From Acidobacteriota bacterium (GTDB lineage Bacteria > Acidobacteriota > JAAYUB01), in assembly GCA_029565065.1 (NCBI GenBank), contig JAKQOW010000178.1:31122-95121 (forward strand): a DNA stretch of 64,000 nt, written 5' to 3'. Position 1 is the stretch's first letter. The number at the start of each line of letters is the position of its first letter. Under the pieces are notes generated by a model. That model had not been told where the DNA came from. It saw only the letters and a list, made by a program, of their open reading frames with translations, and ran no database searches. The position numbers were made by a program, and so were the translations under genes. Of this stretch, positions 50,038 through 59,353 are shown piece by piece.

Positions 50038-50776
50038 CGGGAAACATCCGGGAGCGCGCCAGGCCCCACCGGGCCAGGCGGTACGCCAGTCCCACCCCCA
50101 GGCAGCCGAACCCGTAGCGGACGCTGCGCCGGAAGTTGATCGAGGAGGCGTCCGTCGCGTAGCGCGTGGGGCAGCTGATCTCGGAGATGCGGTAGCCGTA
50201 CCAGAGGATCTGGGCCAGCATCTGGTTGTCGAAGATGAAGTCGTCGGAGTTTTCCCCGAAGGGGACGCGGCGCAGCAGCGCCGCCGAGAAGGCGCGGTAG
50301 CCCGTGTGGTATTCCGACAGCTTGGCGCCGGTGAGCAGGTTCTCCGCCAGGGTCAGGGCCCGGTTGCTGTAGTAGCGCCAGCGCGGCATGCCGCCGGCCA
50401 GGGCGTAGCCGCCGAGGATCCGGGAGCCCAGCACGCAGTGGGCCAGCCCCGCTTCGATGAGCGCCGCCATGGCCGGGATCAGAAGCGGCGTGTACTGGTA
50501 GTCGGGGTGGACCATGATGACGATTTCCGCCCCTTCGGCCAGGGCCAGCCGGTAGCAGCTCTTCTGGTTGCCGCCGTAGCCGAGGTTACGGACATGGGCG
50601 TGGACGGTGGTCGCCGGCAGGGACCGGGCGACGGCCAGGGTCTCGTCGCGGCTGGCGTCGTCCACGACGATGACGTGGTCCACCACGCCCGTGGCCATGA
50701 CCTCCTCGTGGGTCCGCAGCAGCGTCTGCGCCGCGTTGTACGCCGGCATCACCACCACGACCTTGGGCTTGCTCAT
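50006..50776 (-). CDS. Family 2 glycosyltransferase, polyprenyl-phosphate mannosyltransferase-like
   Basis: A 256-residue GT-A protein with 'VVMPAYNAAQTLLRT' at the start, 'VIVVDDASRDET' for the nucleotide, the DxD-like 'MVHPDYQYTP' and 'SEYHTGYRAFSA'. It is like DPM1/undecaprenyl-phosphate glycosyltransferases and lacks a C-terminal membrane domain. It probably supplies a polyprenyl-phosphate sugar for the TMTC-like protein whose gene it overlaps. Confidence 0.9.
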   Translation of the reverse strand: MSKPKVVVVMPAYNAAQTLLRTHEEVMATGVVDHVIVVDDASRDETLAVARSLPATTVHAHVRNLGYGGNQKSCYRLALAEGAEIVIMVHPDYQYTPLLIPAMAALIEAGLAHCVLGSRILGGYALAGGMPRWRYYSNRALTLAENLLTGAKLSEYHTGYRAFSAALLRRVPFGENSDDFIFDNQMLAQILWYGYRISEISCPTRYATDASSINFRRSVRYGFGCLGVGLAYRLARWGLARSRMFPDVATEHPADA

Positions 50777-51261
50777 CCGAGTGTCTCGCCTCCGCCTTCA
50801 GCGCCATTGTACCCCGAGCTTTACCCGGTTCGTAATCGTAATCGTGATCGTAATCGTGATCGAGGCTCGGGGCTCGGGGCTCGGGGTTCGGGGCTCGGGG
50901 CTCGGGGCTCGGACCTCGCTCCTGACGATCAACGATCAACCATCAACCATCAACTGACTCGAACTACGGATCCGGGTTCCGGGACCTAGGTTCTGGGTCC
51001 TAGATTGTGGATCCCAGTTCCCAGCATCCAGGTCCTGTTCCTCCTATTCACCCGTTCACCGATTCACCGATTCACCGTTCCTCTGCTCGTGGCACGATCC
51101 ACCGGGATGGAATGGTCTCGCGGCATCGGGACATCGTGGCGGCTGGCCGCTGGCGCCGCTCGCTGCCGCTCGCGGCACCTCCCGCCTGCCGGCTGCTTGA
51201 TCTTGCTCATGGCTTCAGTTAGAAAATCCAGCCAAAAAATGGCAGAAAATCGGGAGTAACT
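50777..51261 (+). repeat. Composite intergenic repeat, copy K1, and nearby non-coding DNA
   Basis: Plus-strand order: CGTAATCGTAATCGTGATCG (50831-50862), GGCTCGGGGCTCGGGG units (50863-50912), GACGATCAACGATCAACC (50925-50955), CCGGGACCTAGGTTCTGGG (50970-51030) and TTCACCGATTCACCG (51050-51080). The core is missing. The rest to 51261 holds no gene. Confidence 0.75.
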
Positions 51262-51440
51262 GAGTAATCGTGATCGAGGCTCGAGGCTCGATTCAGAACA
51301 CGATTACGATCACGATTACGATCACGATTACGATCACGATTACGAATTACGATTACGAATTACGATTACGAATACGACGGATTGGTACTCCCAACGCCTA
51401 TCTCCTATCTCCTCACTACTCACTGTTCACTGTTCACCGT
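51262..51440 (-). repeat. Composite repeat, copy K2, forming a large inverted array
   Basis: GTAATCGTGATCG (51264-51276) with GGCTCGAGGCTCG is followed after ten bases by twelve-base units of CGATTACGATCA (51301-51378) on the opposite strand, so the two sides can pair (for example 51264-51276 with 51307-51319). CTATCTCCTATCTCC and GTTCACT units (51399-51440) reach the anion-permease stop codon. No gene. Confidence 0.8.
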
Positions 51441-51442
51441 TC

Positions 51443-52672
51443 TCATCCCGCCACCCAGATCCACCCCAGCAGGATCCCCAGCGACAGCAGCGTCACCGGC
51501 ACGCCCACCCGGGCGTGCTCCTTGAAGGTGACCGAGATTCCGAGGTTGCGGGCGCCCTCGATGACGATCAGGTTGGCGATGCTGCCGATGGTGATCAGAT
51601 TGCCGGCGAAGGTGCTAGACACAGCCAGCGCGTACCACTGCGCCGGCGCCGCCGGATCGAGGAAGCGCGTCAGCAGCATGACGGCGGGCACGTTGCTCAC
51701 CAGGTTGCTCAGCACCGTCGACACGCCGGTGAGCAGCACCAGGTCGCGCAGGTCGATCCCCTCTGCGGCCAGCGCCGCAATGATTCGCGCCGGCCAGCCG
51801 GTGGTCTCGATCCCCTGGATGACGATGAACAGCCCGACGAACAGGGTGAGCAAATGCCAGTCCATGAAGCCGAGCAGGCGGCGGGTGCTCATGCGGCGGC
51901 TGCACAGGAGCACGCCCGCCAGCGCGATGGCCGACAGCTCCCGCGGCACCGGCGTGAAGAACAGCACGATCAGCCCGCCCACCACCAGCAGTCCCTTCGT
52001 CGTCTGCCACCGGTTGAACGCCGGCCAGTCGGACGCGTCCGCCTCCCCGCACGCCGCCCCCCCGCCCTCGAAGCGATTCCGGTACACCCAGCAGATGAAG
52101 CCGAACGCCGCCGCCAGCGCCACGATGCTCGGCGGCGCGCACCACGCGGCGAAGCGGCCGAAGTCCAGCCGCCCCAGTTGGCCGATGAGCATGTTTTGGG
52201 GATTGCCGATGATGGTGATCGCCGAACCGATGTTGGTGGCCGCCGCCAGGCCCAGCAGGAACGGGATCGGGTTGAGCCGGCGCCGGCAGGCGGTCACCAC
52301 CAGCACCGGCGTGAACGCCAGGCAGACGATGTCGTTGGTGAGCAGGGCCGACAGCGCGCCGCCGACGGCCATCACCAGGGCCAGGAACAGCCGGGGCCGG
52401 TCGAGGTAGCGCGTGAGGCGGAGCACCGTCCAGGTGTAGAACCCGCCGAGGCGGAGCTGGCTGGAGACGATCATGAGCGCGTAGAGCAACAGGATGGTGG
52501 GCAGGTCCACGGCCGCCACCGCCTGGGGGATGGTGAGCGCGCCGCTCACCACCATGGCGATGGCGCCGAGCAGCGCGAAGCCGGTCCGGTCCAGCGCCCA
52601 CGGCGGGATGTGACCCAGCGCCACGCCGGTGTAGGTCACCAGGAAGATGAGCAGGGTCCAGTCGGGGGTCAC
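51443..52672 (-). CDS. ArsB/NhaD/SLC13-superfamily anion permease
   Basis: A 409-residue membrane protein with about ten to eleven helices. It has the inverted repeats of the ion-transporter superfamily: 'LLTNDIVCLAFTPVLVV' and 'TNIGSAITIIGNPQN' in the first half, and 'VLSNLVSNVPAVMLL' and 'AGNLITIGSIANLIV' in the second. It may carry arsenite, sulfate or dicarboxylates; I cannot tell which. It starts at GTG with GGAG seven bases upstream. Confidence 0.9.
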   Translation of the reverse strand: MTPDWTLLIFLVTYTGVALGHIPPWALDRTGFALLGAIAMVVSGALTIPQAVAAVDLPTILLLYALMIVSSQLRLGGFYTWTVLRLTRYLDRPRLFLALVMAVGGALSALLTNDIVCLAFTPVLVVTACRRRLNPIPFLLGLAAATNIGSAITIIGNPQNMLIGQLGRLDFGRFAAWCAPPSIVALAAAFGFICWVYRNRFEGGGAACGEADASDWPAFNRWQTTKGLLVVGGLIVLFFTPVPRELSAIALAGVLLCSRRMSTRRLLGFMDWHLLTLFVGLFIVIQGIETTGWPARIIAALAAEGIDLRDLVLLTGVSTVLSNLVSNVPAVMLLTRFLDPAAPAQWYALAVSSTFAGNLITIGSIANLIVIEGARNLGISVTFKEHARVGVPVTLLSLGILLGWIWVAG

Positions 52673-52751
52673 GGCGCGGCTCCGGCCGACAAGATTTGCC
52701 TATTTTAACGCCGCAAGGGCGGAAGGGGAAACAGGGAGTCGGGGGCAGGGT

Positions 52752-52790
52752 GGATTGGAGAATGGGTGAATGGGTGAATGGGTGAATATG
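52752..52790 (-). repeat. GTGAATGG heptamer-type array alone
   Basis: Four GAATGGGT units (about 52758-52785) stand between the divergent permease and kinase genes without the other composite modules. Confidence 0.75.
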
Positions 52791-52880
52791 TGAGTAGGCG
52801 AGCAGACGAGGCGGCGGCATGGCGATTGAAAAACCGGCCGGCGGCCCGTACAATGAGCGCAACCGGTCGAGGATGACAGC

Positions 52881-53750
52881 GTGAACCAGATCCAGGGCCC
52901 CGAGCCGCTCCGCAGCTTCCGCCCCCCGCAGGAGGGCGAGGTCATCGAGTGCCTGGGCCGGCGCTACACGCTTGGCCGCGAGACCGGCCACGGCTATTTC
53001 GGCGCCGTCTTCCAGTGCACCGACGAGTGGGGCAACGACCTGGTGGCCAAGGTGCTGCTGCCGCAGGGGCGGACCTACGAACAGGTCCGGCAGGAGTGGC
53101 TCACGGAGCTGCAGAACCTGAAGGCGCTGCGCCACCCCAACATCACCTACGTCTACGACGCCTTCGAGTGCCGCGACACCTTTTACCTGATCATCGAGCG
53201 CTGCGCCGCCACGCTCGTGGACCTGATCGGCGCGCCCGACCTCCCCGGCGAGGATTGGCTCCCCGCAGTGAGCCGCGATCTGCTCCAGGCGATCGACTTC
53301 ATCCACCAGTCGGGCTACGTCCACAAGGACATCTCGCCCACCAACGTGCTCGTGGTCATGTCCCGGGAGCAGCTCCTCTCCGCTCCGCCGGCGACGGTGG
53401 TGTTCAAGGTGGGGGATCTCGGGATCAGCCGCCTGGAAAGCGACATCAACCTCTTCAACACCATCCTGGCCAAGTGGATGCATCCGCCGGAGTTCCTCGA
53501 TCCGGAGCAGTTCGGCGCCATCGGCAAGCCGGTGGACATCTACCACGGCGGGCTGCTCCTGCTGAGCCTCCTGCTGGGCCGCATCCCCCAGTTCACTCCC
53601 GAGGAAATCGCCGCCGGCGAGCCGCGCCGGCTGGCCGAGCGCGTCCCCTCCCGCTACGCCCCCGCCATCGTCCGGGCGCTGCGCCGCCACGTGGCCTTCC
53701 GCACCCAGACGGCCATCGACTTCTGGCGGGACCTCAACCAGACACAGTGA
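52881..53750 (+). CDS. Serine/threonine protein kinase
   Basis: A 289-residue soluble kinase. The glycine loop is 'ETGHGYFGAVF' at about 34-44, Lys57 in 'LVAKVLL' is the ATP lysine, the catalytic loop reads 'YVHKDISPTNVLV' (Asp150, Asn155) in place of HRD, and 'VGDLGIS' (Asp169) replaces DFG. All ATP-binding and catalytic residues are present, so it is likely active. It has no membrane segment or sensor domain. GTG start with GAGGAT upstream. Targets unknown. Confidence 0.9.
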   Translation: MNQIQGPEPLRSFRPPQEGEVIECLGRRYTLGRETGHGYFGAVFQCTDEWGNDLVAKVLLPQGRTYEQVRQEWLTELQNLKALRHPNITYVYDAFECRDTFYLIIERCAATLVDLIGAPDLPGEDWLPAVSRDLLQAIDFIHQSGYVHKDISPTNVLVVMSREQLLSAPPATVVFKVGDLGISRLESDINLFNTILAKWMHPPEFLDPEQFGAIGKPVDIYHGGLLLLSLLLGRIPQFTPEEIAAGEPRRLAERVPSRYAPAIVRALRRHVAFRTQTAIDFWRDLNQTQ

Positions 53751-54003
53751 GGAGTCAGGAGTTCTCCTCCTCGTAATACGTAATCATAATCGTGCTCGTA
53801 ATCGAGGCTCGGGACTCGTTTTCGATTTTCGGACATCGGACATCGGTGGCTCGGGGCTAAGGGATCGTTATTGGTTGTTCGTGGCGTTGCCGTTGTAAAT
53901 TCGTCATCGTGGCCGTGATCGAAATTTGCAATCCTGATCGTGATCCCCGACCGGCGCAACCGCTACGGACGTACGATCACTCAATCACATCACATGAGGG
54001 GCA
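53748..54003 (+). repeat. Composite intergenic repeat, copy M
   Basis: Plus-strand order: GTGAGGAGTCAGGAG at the kinase stop, CTCGTAATACGTAATCATAATCG (cut to its units), AATCGAGGCTCGGGACTCG, core variant CTCGTTTTCGATTTTCGG with ACATCGGACATCGG (53814-53845). The rest to 54003 is degenerate. Confidence 0.7.
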
Positions 54004-54296
54004 AAAATTCCGGCCCGTCAGGGCCGGACGGCATCAGCCAGGGGCGCAGCCCCTGGTGCGATGGCTGCACATTCACCGAATGATCAAAACACCCGGAGCC
54101 CCAACGGGGCGGCATCGGAACGCTCGGCAAATCGGGCGATTCAATGACATTTCGACCGACCGGCGCTCCGCGTTTTACGCGACCAGCATGTCGCCCCGAT
54201 GGGGCTCAAGAAAGACAACCGGTGTATCTGAACTGATGGTCGCCCACCAGGGGCTGCGCCCCTGGCTAATCCGGTCCGGCCCATTCGGGCCGGGAT
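54004..54296. repeat. Mirror-symmetric hairpin array, a 290-bp inverted repeat
   Basis: Three hairpins on the left (54010-54027 CCGGCCC/GGGCCGG; 54038-54056 CCAGGGGC/GCCCCTGG; 54098-54110 GCCCC/GGGGC) recur in reverse order on the right (54193-54205, 54247-54265, 54276-54293). Both halves also match outside the stems, so the whole region is one long imperfect inverted repeat. No open frame is convincing. Confidence 0.8.
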
Positions 54297-54728
54297 CGTG
54301 GTGCCATGCACGATCGAGCTGTCCCCCATCGATTCAAACTTCCAATCGGTTCTGCGGACCGGGAGCATGCGTCCGATCCGGTGGATTGGGTGCGCATCTT
54401 TGAGAATCATTGAGTCACATTCGGGCGATCTTTCGATGTGCACCGGTTCGCAGGTTTGGAACAGTTGATCGTCGATCGTTGATGGATTATTGCGATCGTT
54501 GATGGCTGATCCGTCGCCCGTCTTCCGATACACCCATTCACCATAGCCCCTCTTCAACAACAATTGAGAAATGAAAATGATCAATGAGAGATGACTGCCC
54601 CTGTGGGCCCTGCCTGTCTGAGTGGTGACAGAGGCTACGGCGTTTCTTGACTTCCCCCCGGTTTTCCGATAGCTTGGCCGCAGGCCGTCGCCACGACCGG
54701 CCGGCCCACTCCGCCGCGGGAGCCGTCC
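54297..54728. other. Non-coding region upstream of the GH13 gene
   Basis: No gene. It holds GATCGTTGATGG units (54465-54505), an ATGAAAATGATCAATGAGAG module (54569-54590), and the start-proximal GGGAG of the next gene. No promoter is clear. Confidence 0.5.
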
Positions 54729-57700
54729 ATGAGCGCCAACCGACCCGCCCTGCCCCCCGGAGCCCACGTCATCCGCCTGTGCGCCCTGGAGGGCGGCGGC
54801 CCGCCGTCGCCGCGGCCGGGCGACCGCGTCATGGCCTTCCACATCCGCCGCTGGGCCCGCGACCGCTACGGCGTGGCCGACCACCTCTACACCCTCACCG
54901 GCAACGTGGTGTTCACCGACTTCCACGCCGTCCGGCTGCTGGCGCAGGCGATGAACGCGCACCGCGACCTGGCCGGCTTCCCCGAGCGGGCCGTGCGCGC
55001 CGGCCACCTCAACGCCATGGGGCTCATCGACGAGATCCTGCACCACGTGGTCGCCCAGTACCGCGCGCAACGCAGCACCCACGCCTTCACCGACGCGCTG
55101 GCTCGCCTCGACACCGCGCTGGGGCGCGCGCCGGTGGACGCCGTGCTGCGGCGCTTCACCGAGCTCTTTCCGCCGCCCGCCGTCTATCGCGGCGAGATCG
55201 ACGCGGCGGCCTACCTGGCCGGCGCCACCGCGGGCGTCTCCCACCGGGAGTTGGCCCTGGAGGAAGTGCTGCTCCTGTGGCTGGCCAACGCCAACCCGGC
55301 CTTCACCCCGTTCAACGAGCTGTTCAACGATGCGGAGCTGGCGCTCGAGACCCCCTACCCGCGGCTCATCGAGGCGCTGGCCGAATTCTTCGCCGAGCAG
55401 CCGGTGTTCGGTCCGGACCACCAGTCGCTGGTGGTCATGCTCCGCAGTCCGGCGCTGGCGGTCCCGTACGACCTGTTGGGCCAGCTCGACTGGATCCGCG
55501 AGCGGTGGGGCCTGCTCTTGCACGACTACCTGCTCCGGCTGCTGAGCGGCCTGGACCTGGTGCGGGAAGAGGCGCGCGCCGGCGGGGGCGGTGCCGGACC
55601 GGCCCAGGTGCTGCGGTTCGACGCGGCCGGCGGCTGGGCGGGCGCCGAGCCGGAGCCCGAACGCTTCACGCCGGACCGCGACTGGATGCCCCGGCTGGTG
55701 CTCATCGCCAAGAGCACCTACGTCTGGCTCGACCAGCTGTCGCGCCGCTACGGGCGGCCCATCCGCACGCTGGACGCGATCCCCGACGAGGAGCTGGACC
55801 GCCTGGCCCGGTGGGGCTTCACCGGCCTGTGGCTCATCGGCGTGTGGGAACGGAGCCGCGCCTCGCGGCAGATCAAGCAGATGTGCGGCAATCCCGAGGC
55901 GATGGCCTCGGCCTACTCGCTCGCCGGCTACGCCATCGCCGAGGACCTCGGCGGCGAAGCGGCGCTCGACAATCTCCGCCACCGCGCCTGGGGCCGGGGC
56001 ATTCGCCTGGCGGCCGACATGGTCCCCAACCACATGGGCATCGACGCGCCGTGGGTCCGCGAGCACCCCGACTGGTTCATCCAACTGGACCACAGCCCCT
56101 TCCCCGTCTATTCATATAACGGGCCGAACCTGTCGGGCGACGACCGCCACGGGATCTACGTCGAGGACCACTACTTCCAGCGCACCGACGCCGCGGTCAC
56201 CTTCAAGTGGACGGACTGCCACTCCGGCGCCACCCGCCACATCTACCACGGCAACGACGGCACCAACATGCCGTGGAACGACACCGCCCAGCTCAACTAC
56301 CTCCTCCCCGAGGTGCGCGAGGCGGCGATCCAGGCCATCCTGAGCGTGGCGCGGCGCTTCCCGGTGATCCGCTTCGACGCGGCCATGACCCTGACCAAGC
56401 GCCACTACCATCGCCTCTGGTACCCGGAACCGGGCGCCGGCGGCGACATCCCGTCGCGGGCCGGGCGCGGCCTGACCAAGGCCGACTTCGACCGCGCCAT
56501 GCCCAACGAGTTCTGGCGCGAGGTGGTGGACCGCCTGGCCGCCGAGGCCCCCGACACCCTGCTCCTGGCCGAGGCGTTCTGGCTCATGGAGGGCTACTTC
56601 GTCCGCACCCTGGGGATGCACCGGGTGTACAACAGCGCCTTCATGAACTTCCTCAAGAACGAGGACAACGACAAATTCAGGCTCTCGGTGCGGAACGTCC
56701 TGGAGTTCAATCCGGAGATCCTCAAGCGGTTCGTCAATTTCCTGAACAATCCCGACGAGGAGACCGCGGTGGCCCAATTCGGCAAGGGCGACAAGTACCT
56801 GGGCGTCACCCTGCTCATGGTCACCATGCCGGGGCTGCCCATGTTCGGGCACGGCCAGATCGAGGGCTTCAGCGAGAAGTACGGCATGGAGTACCCGCGG
56901 GCCTACTGGGACGAGCGCCCCGACGAGGGCCTGGTCCAGGCACACGAGCGCCTGATTTTCCCCCTGATGCGCCGGCGCCATGTCTTCGCCGAAGTGCGCC
57001 ACTTCCTGCTTTACGACCTGTACACCGCCGCCGGCGCCGTGGACGAGAACGTGATCGCCTTCAGCAACCGCCACGGCGACGAGCGCGCGCTGGTGGTGTT
57101 CCACAACAAGTACGCCTCCACCGCCGGCTGGATCCGCGAGTCGGCCGCCTACCTCGACGGTGCCGCCGGCGAGGCGGAGCGACGGCTCGTCCGCAAGTCC
57201 CTCGGCGACGGCCTGGGCCTGGCCGACAGCGACCGCCACTTCACGATCTTCCGCGACCACGCCACCGGCCTCGAGTTCATTCGCTCCAGCCGCGACATCC
57301 ATCGGCAGGGGCTGTTCGTGGATCTGCACGCCTACCAGTACCAGGTCTTCCTCGACTTCCGCGAGGTGGACGATGCGGCGCACGGCCACTACGCCCGCCT
57401 GGCCGCCTTCCTCGAGGGGCGCGGCGTGCCCAGCATCGACGCGGCGCTGCAGGAGCTGTTCCTCCAGCCCATCCAGGGGGCGTTCGAACGGCTGCTGGAA
57501 CCGGGGCGCCTGCGTGCCTGTTTGCCGGACGCGCCGGCCGGGGCCTGGGCGGCCGGCGACGCGACGCTCGACGCCCTTGCCGCCGACGCCGCCGCGCTGC
57601 TGGCGGAAATCCGCGCCTTCAAGCGCGGCGCAGGCGATCCGGCCGCGGCCGCCGCGGCGGTGCGCGCCGACCTGGCCGCGGTGTTCGGCCTGCCCGAGCG

Positions 57701-58349
57701 CCTCGCCCGCCTCGCCCGGCTGGACGATCCGGCGGTGGCCGGCGGCGCCCGCCACCTGCAGGCGGCCTGCGAATCGGCGTGGACGACCGGCCTTGACCTG
57801 GCGCTCTGGAGCGTGCTCCGCCGCCTCGGCGACGCGCTGGGCGCCCACGATCCCGAGCTCAGCCGCAGCCTGCTCCACGAGCTGCGGTTCGCCCGGTTGG
57901 TCCACCGCGCCGGCGAGGCGCTGGGAATGTCCGAGGAGGACGTCCGGCGGCGCCTGGCCCTGGTGCGGATCCTGCTCAGCCACACCGGCTGGATGGAGCG
58001 CGCCGCCGCGGCCGTCTCCGCCGGCGCCGGCCTCCCCCTGGCCGAGCTCGTGGCCGACCCGGACCTGCCCGCGTTCATCCAGGTGAACCGCTGGCAGGAC
58101 GTCCTCTGGTTCAACCGGGAGTGCTTCGAGGAGCTGGCGGATCACCTGCTGGCGGTCGCCGTGGCCGCCGCCGCGACCCGGTCCGGCGACCCGGCCGCCG
58201 CCGCGGACGCGTTGCGCCGCTACTGGCCCGTCCGGCAGCGACTCCAGGCGGCCATCGAGGCGTCGGGTTACCAGCTCCAGCACCTGCTGGATCTCGCCGC
58301 CGGCCCCGGCGCCCACCCGGCGACGGGCTCCGACGCCACGGCCGAATGA
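54729..58349 (+). CDS. Giant alpha-amylase-family (GH13) protein
   Basis: A 1206-residue protein without an obvious signal peptide. A GH13 barrel occupies about residues 330-750. Conserved region I 'AADMVPNHMG' starts near Asp430, the nucleophile is Asp550 in 'VIRFDAAMTL', the acid is Glu615 in 'LLAEAFWLMEG', and the third acid is Asp676 in 'FLNNPDEETA'. About 300 residues precede the barrel and about 450 follow it; these flanks are helical, Ala/Arg-rich and unfamiliar. It probably remodels alpha-glucan or glycogen, in the cytoplasm. GGGAG precedes the ATG. The missing HD in region IV is notable. Confidence 0.88.
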   Translation: MSANRPALPPGAHVIRLCALEGGGPPSPRPGDRVMAFHIRRWARDRYGVADHLYTLTGNVVFTDFHAVRLLAQAMNAHRDLAGFPERAVRAGHLNAMGLIDEILHHVVAQYRAQRSTHAFTDALARLDTALGRAPVDAVLRRFTELFPPPAVYRGEIDAAAYLAGATAGVSHRELALEEVLLLWLANANPAFTPFNELFNDAELALETPYPRLIEALAEFFAEQPVFGPDHQSLVVMLRSPALAVPYDLLGQLDWIRERWGLLLHDYLLRLLSGLDLVREEARAGGGGAGPAQVLRFDAAGGWAGAEPEPERFTPDRDWMPRLVLIAKSTYVWLDQLSRRYGRPIRTLDAIPDEELDRLARWGFTGLWLIGVWERSRASRQIKQMCGNPEAMASAYSLAGYAIAEDLGGEAALDNLRHRAWGRGIRLAADMVPNHMGIDAPWVREHPDWFIQLDHSPFPVYSYNGPNLSGDDRHGIYVEDHYFQRTDAAVTFKWTDCHSGATRHIYHGNDGTNMPWNDTAQLNYLLPEVREAAIQAILSVARRFPVIRFDAAMTLTKRHYHRLWYPEPGAGGDIPSRAGRGLTKADFDRAMPNEFWREVVDRLAAEAPDTLLLAEAFWLMEGYFVRTLGMHRVYNSAFMNFLKNEDNDKFRLSVRNVLEFNPEILKRFVNFLNNPDEETAVAQFGKGDKYLGVTLLMVTMPGLPMFGHGQIEGFSEKYGMEYPRAYWDERPDEGLVQAHERLIFPLMRRRHVFAEVRHFLLYDLYTAAGAVDENVIAFSNRHGDERALVVFHNKYASTAGWIRESAAYLDGAAGEAERRLVRKSLGDGLGLADSDRHFTIFRDHATGLEFIRSSRDIHRQGLFVDLHAYQYQVFLDFREVDDAAHGHYARLAAFLEGRGVPSIDAALQELFLQPIQGAFERLLEPGRLRACLPDAPAGAWAAGDATLDALAADAAALLAEIRAFKRGAGDPAAAAAAVRADLAAVFGLPERLARLARLDDPAVAGGARHLQAACESAWTTGLDLALWSVLRRLGDALGAHDPELSRSLLHELRFARLVHRAGEALGMSEEDVRRRLALVRILLSHTGWMERAAAAVSAGAGLPLAELVADPDLPAFIQVNRWQDVLWFNRECFEELADHLLAVAVAAAATRSGDPAAAADALRRYWPVRQRLQAAIEASGYQLQHLLDLAAGPGAHPATGSDATAE

Positions 58350-58471
58350 GCCGCCGGCCGGGACGGTCCGGCGGCCGGTCGCCCACTTGCCATCAGGACA
58401 CGCGCGCCCGGATCGCGTACAATCGCGCCCGGCCCTGGCTCCATCATCGACATCGTCTGGAGAGGATAATC

Positions 58472-59353
58472 ATGACTCATCGTTTCGTCCGACCGTTGAT
58501 TGCCGGCTGGTTGATCGGCCTGCTGGCCGCCGCCGCGGCCGCCCAGGCCGAGCCCCGTCCGCTGCTGCTCCCTGAGATGAGCCACCCGGAGATCCAGGAC
58601 TATCTCAAGACCAGCGACATGCTGCTCGTTCCCCTCGGCTCCACTGAGCAGCACGGCACCCACCTGCCCCTGGGCACCGACAGCTACGAGGCGCTGGCCC
58701 TGGCCACGGAGATCTCCCGCCGGACCGGGATCGTCGTGGCGCCGCTGACGTGGGTGGGCTACAGCGAGTACCACAACGGCTACCCCGGCACCGTCAGCGT
58801 GAGCACCGACACCCTGGCCCAGTTCCTGTTCGAGTGCTGCGAGGGGCTGGTGCGCCAGGGCTTCCGGCGGATCCTCTTCTTCAACTACCATGGCGGCAAC
58901 AGCACCGCCCAGGCCCTGGTCATTCAGCGGATCAACCACGGGACGCCGGCCGTCGCCGTCGCCATCGGCGTGGGCGGATCGCTGACGGTCGAGGCCGAGG
59001 AGGAGTTCTTCGACTGGCACGCCGGCGTGAGCGAGACGTCCATCATGCTGCACGTCCGTCCCGACCTGGTGCGGATGGACCGCGCCGCCAAGCCCGTGCT
59101 CCAGTTCACCCCCGAAACGGCGGCCCTGCTGGAGAAGGCCAGAACGGACCCGCGCCTCGAGGCGGTGCTCTCGGGGCGGCTCGGCGTGCCGGCCGCGACG
59201 GGCAAGGGCGGCACCAGCCGGGAGCTGTCCAGCACGGGTGTCTGGTCGTTCAGCGATCCGAAGGCGGCCACCGCCGCGCGCGGCGCCAAGGAGTGCCAGG
59301 CCTGGGTGGACGCCGCGGTGAGCTTCATCAACGCATGGCGCGAAGGAAGATAG
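58472..59353 (+). CDS. Exported creatininase-family amidohydrolase
   Basis: A 293-residue protein with a signal peptide (about 1-26, 'LLAAAAAAQAEP'). Metal-binding residues of the creatininase fold are Glu59, His61 and Asp70 in 'GSTEQHGTHLPLGTD', His140 in 'FNYHGGN' and Glu188 in 'HAGVSETS'. Most family members are cytoplasmic, so export is unusual. It could open small cyclic or linear amides in the periplasm. GGAGAGG stands before the ATG. Its stop TAG is part of the GGAGATA-like repeat that follows. Confidence 0.9.
   Translation: MTHRFVRPLIAGWLIGLLAAAAAAQAEPRPLLLPEMSHPEIQDYLKTSDMLLVPLGSTEQHGTHLPLGTDSYEALALATEISRRTGIVVAPLTWVGYSEYHNGYPGTVSVSTDTLAQFLFECCEGLVRQGFRRILFFNYHGGNSTAQALVIQRINHGTPAVAVAIGVGGSLTVEAEEEFFDWHAGVSETSIMLHVRPDLVRMDRAAKPVLQFTPETAALLEKARTDPRLEAVLSGRLGVPAATGKGGTSRELSSTGVWSFSDPKAATAARGAKECQAWVDAAVSFINAWREGR

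Noticed and set aside
51270..52409. Plus-strand open frame of 379 codons starting in the repeat with Ile-Thr repeats
   Set aside because: Its N-terminus is the CGATTACGATCA array and the rest is antisense to the anion permease gene, which has clear family motifs.
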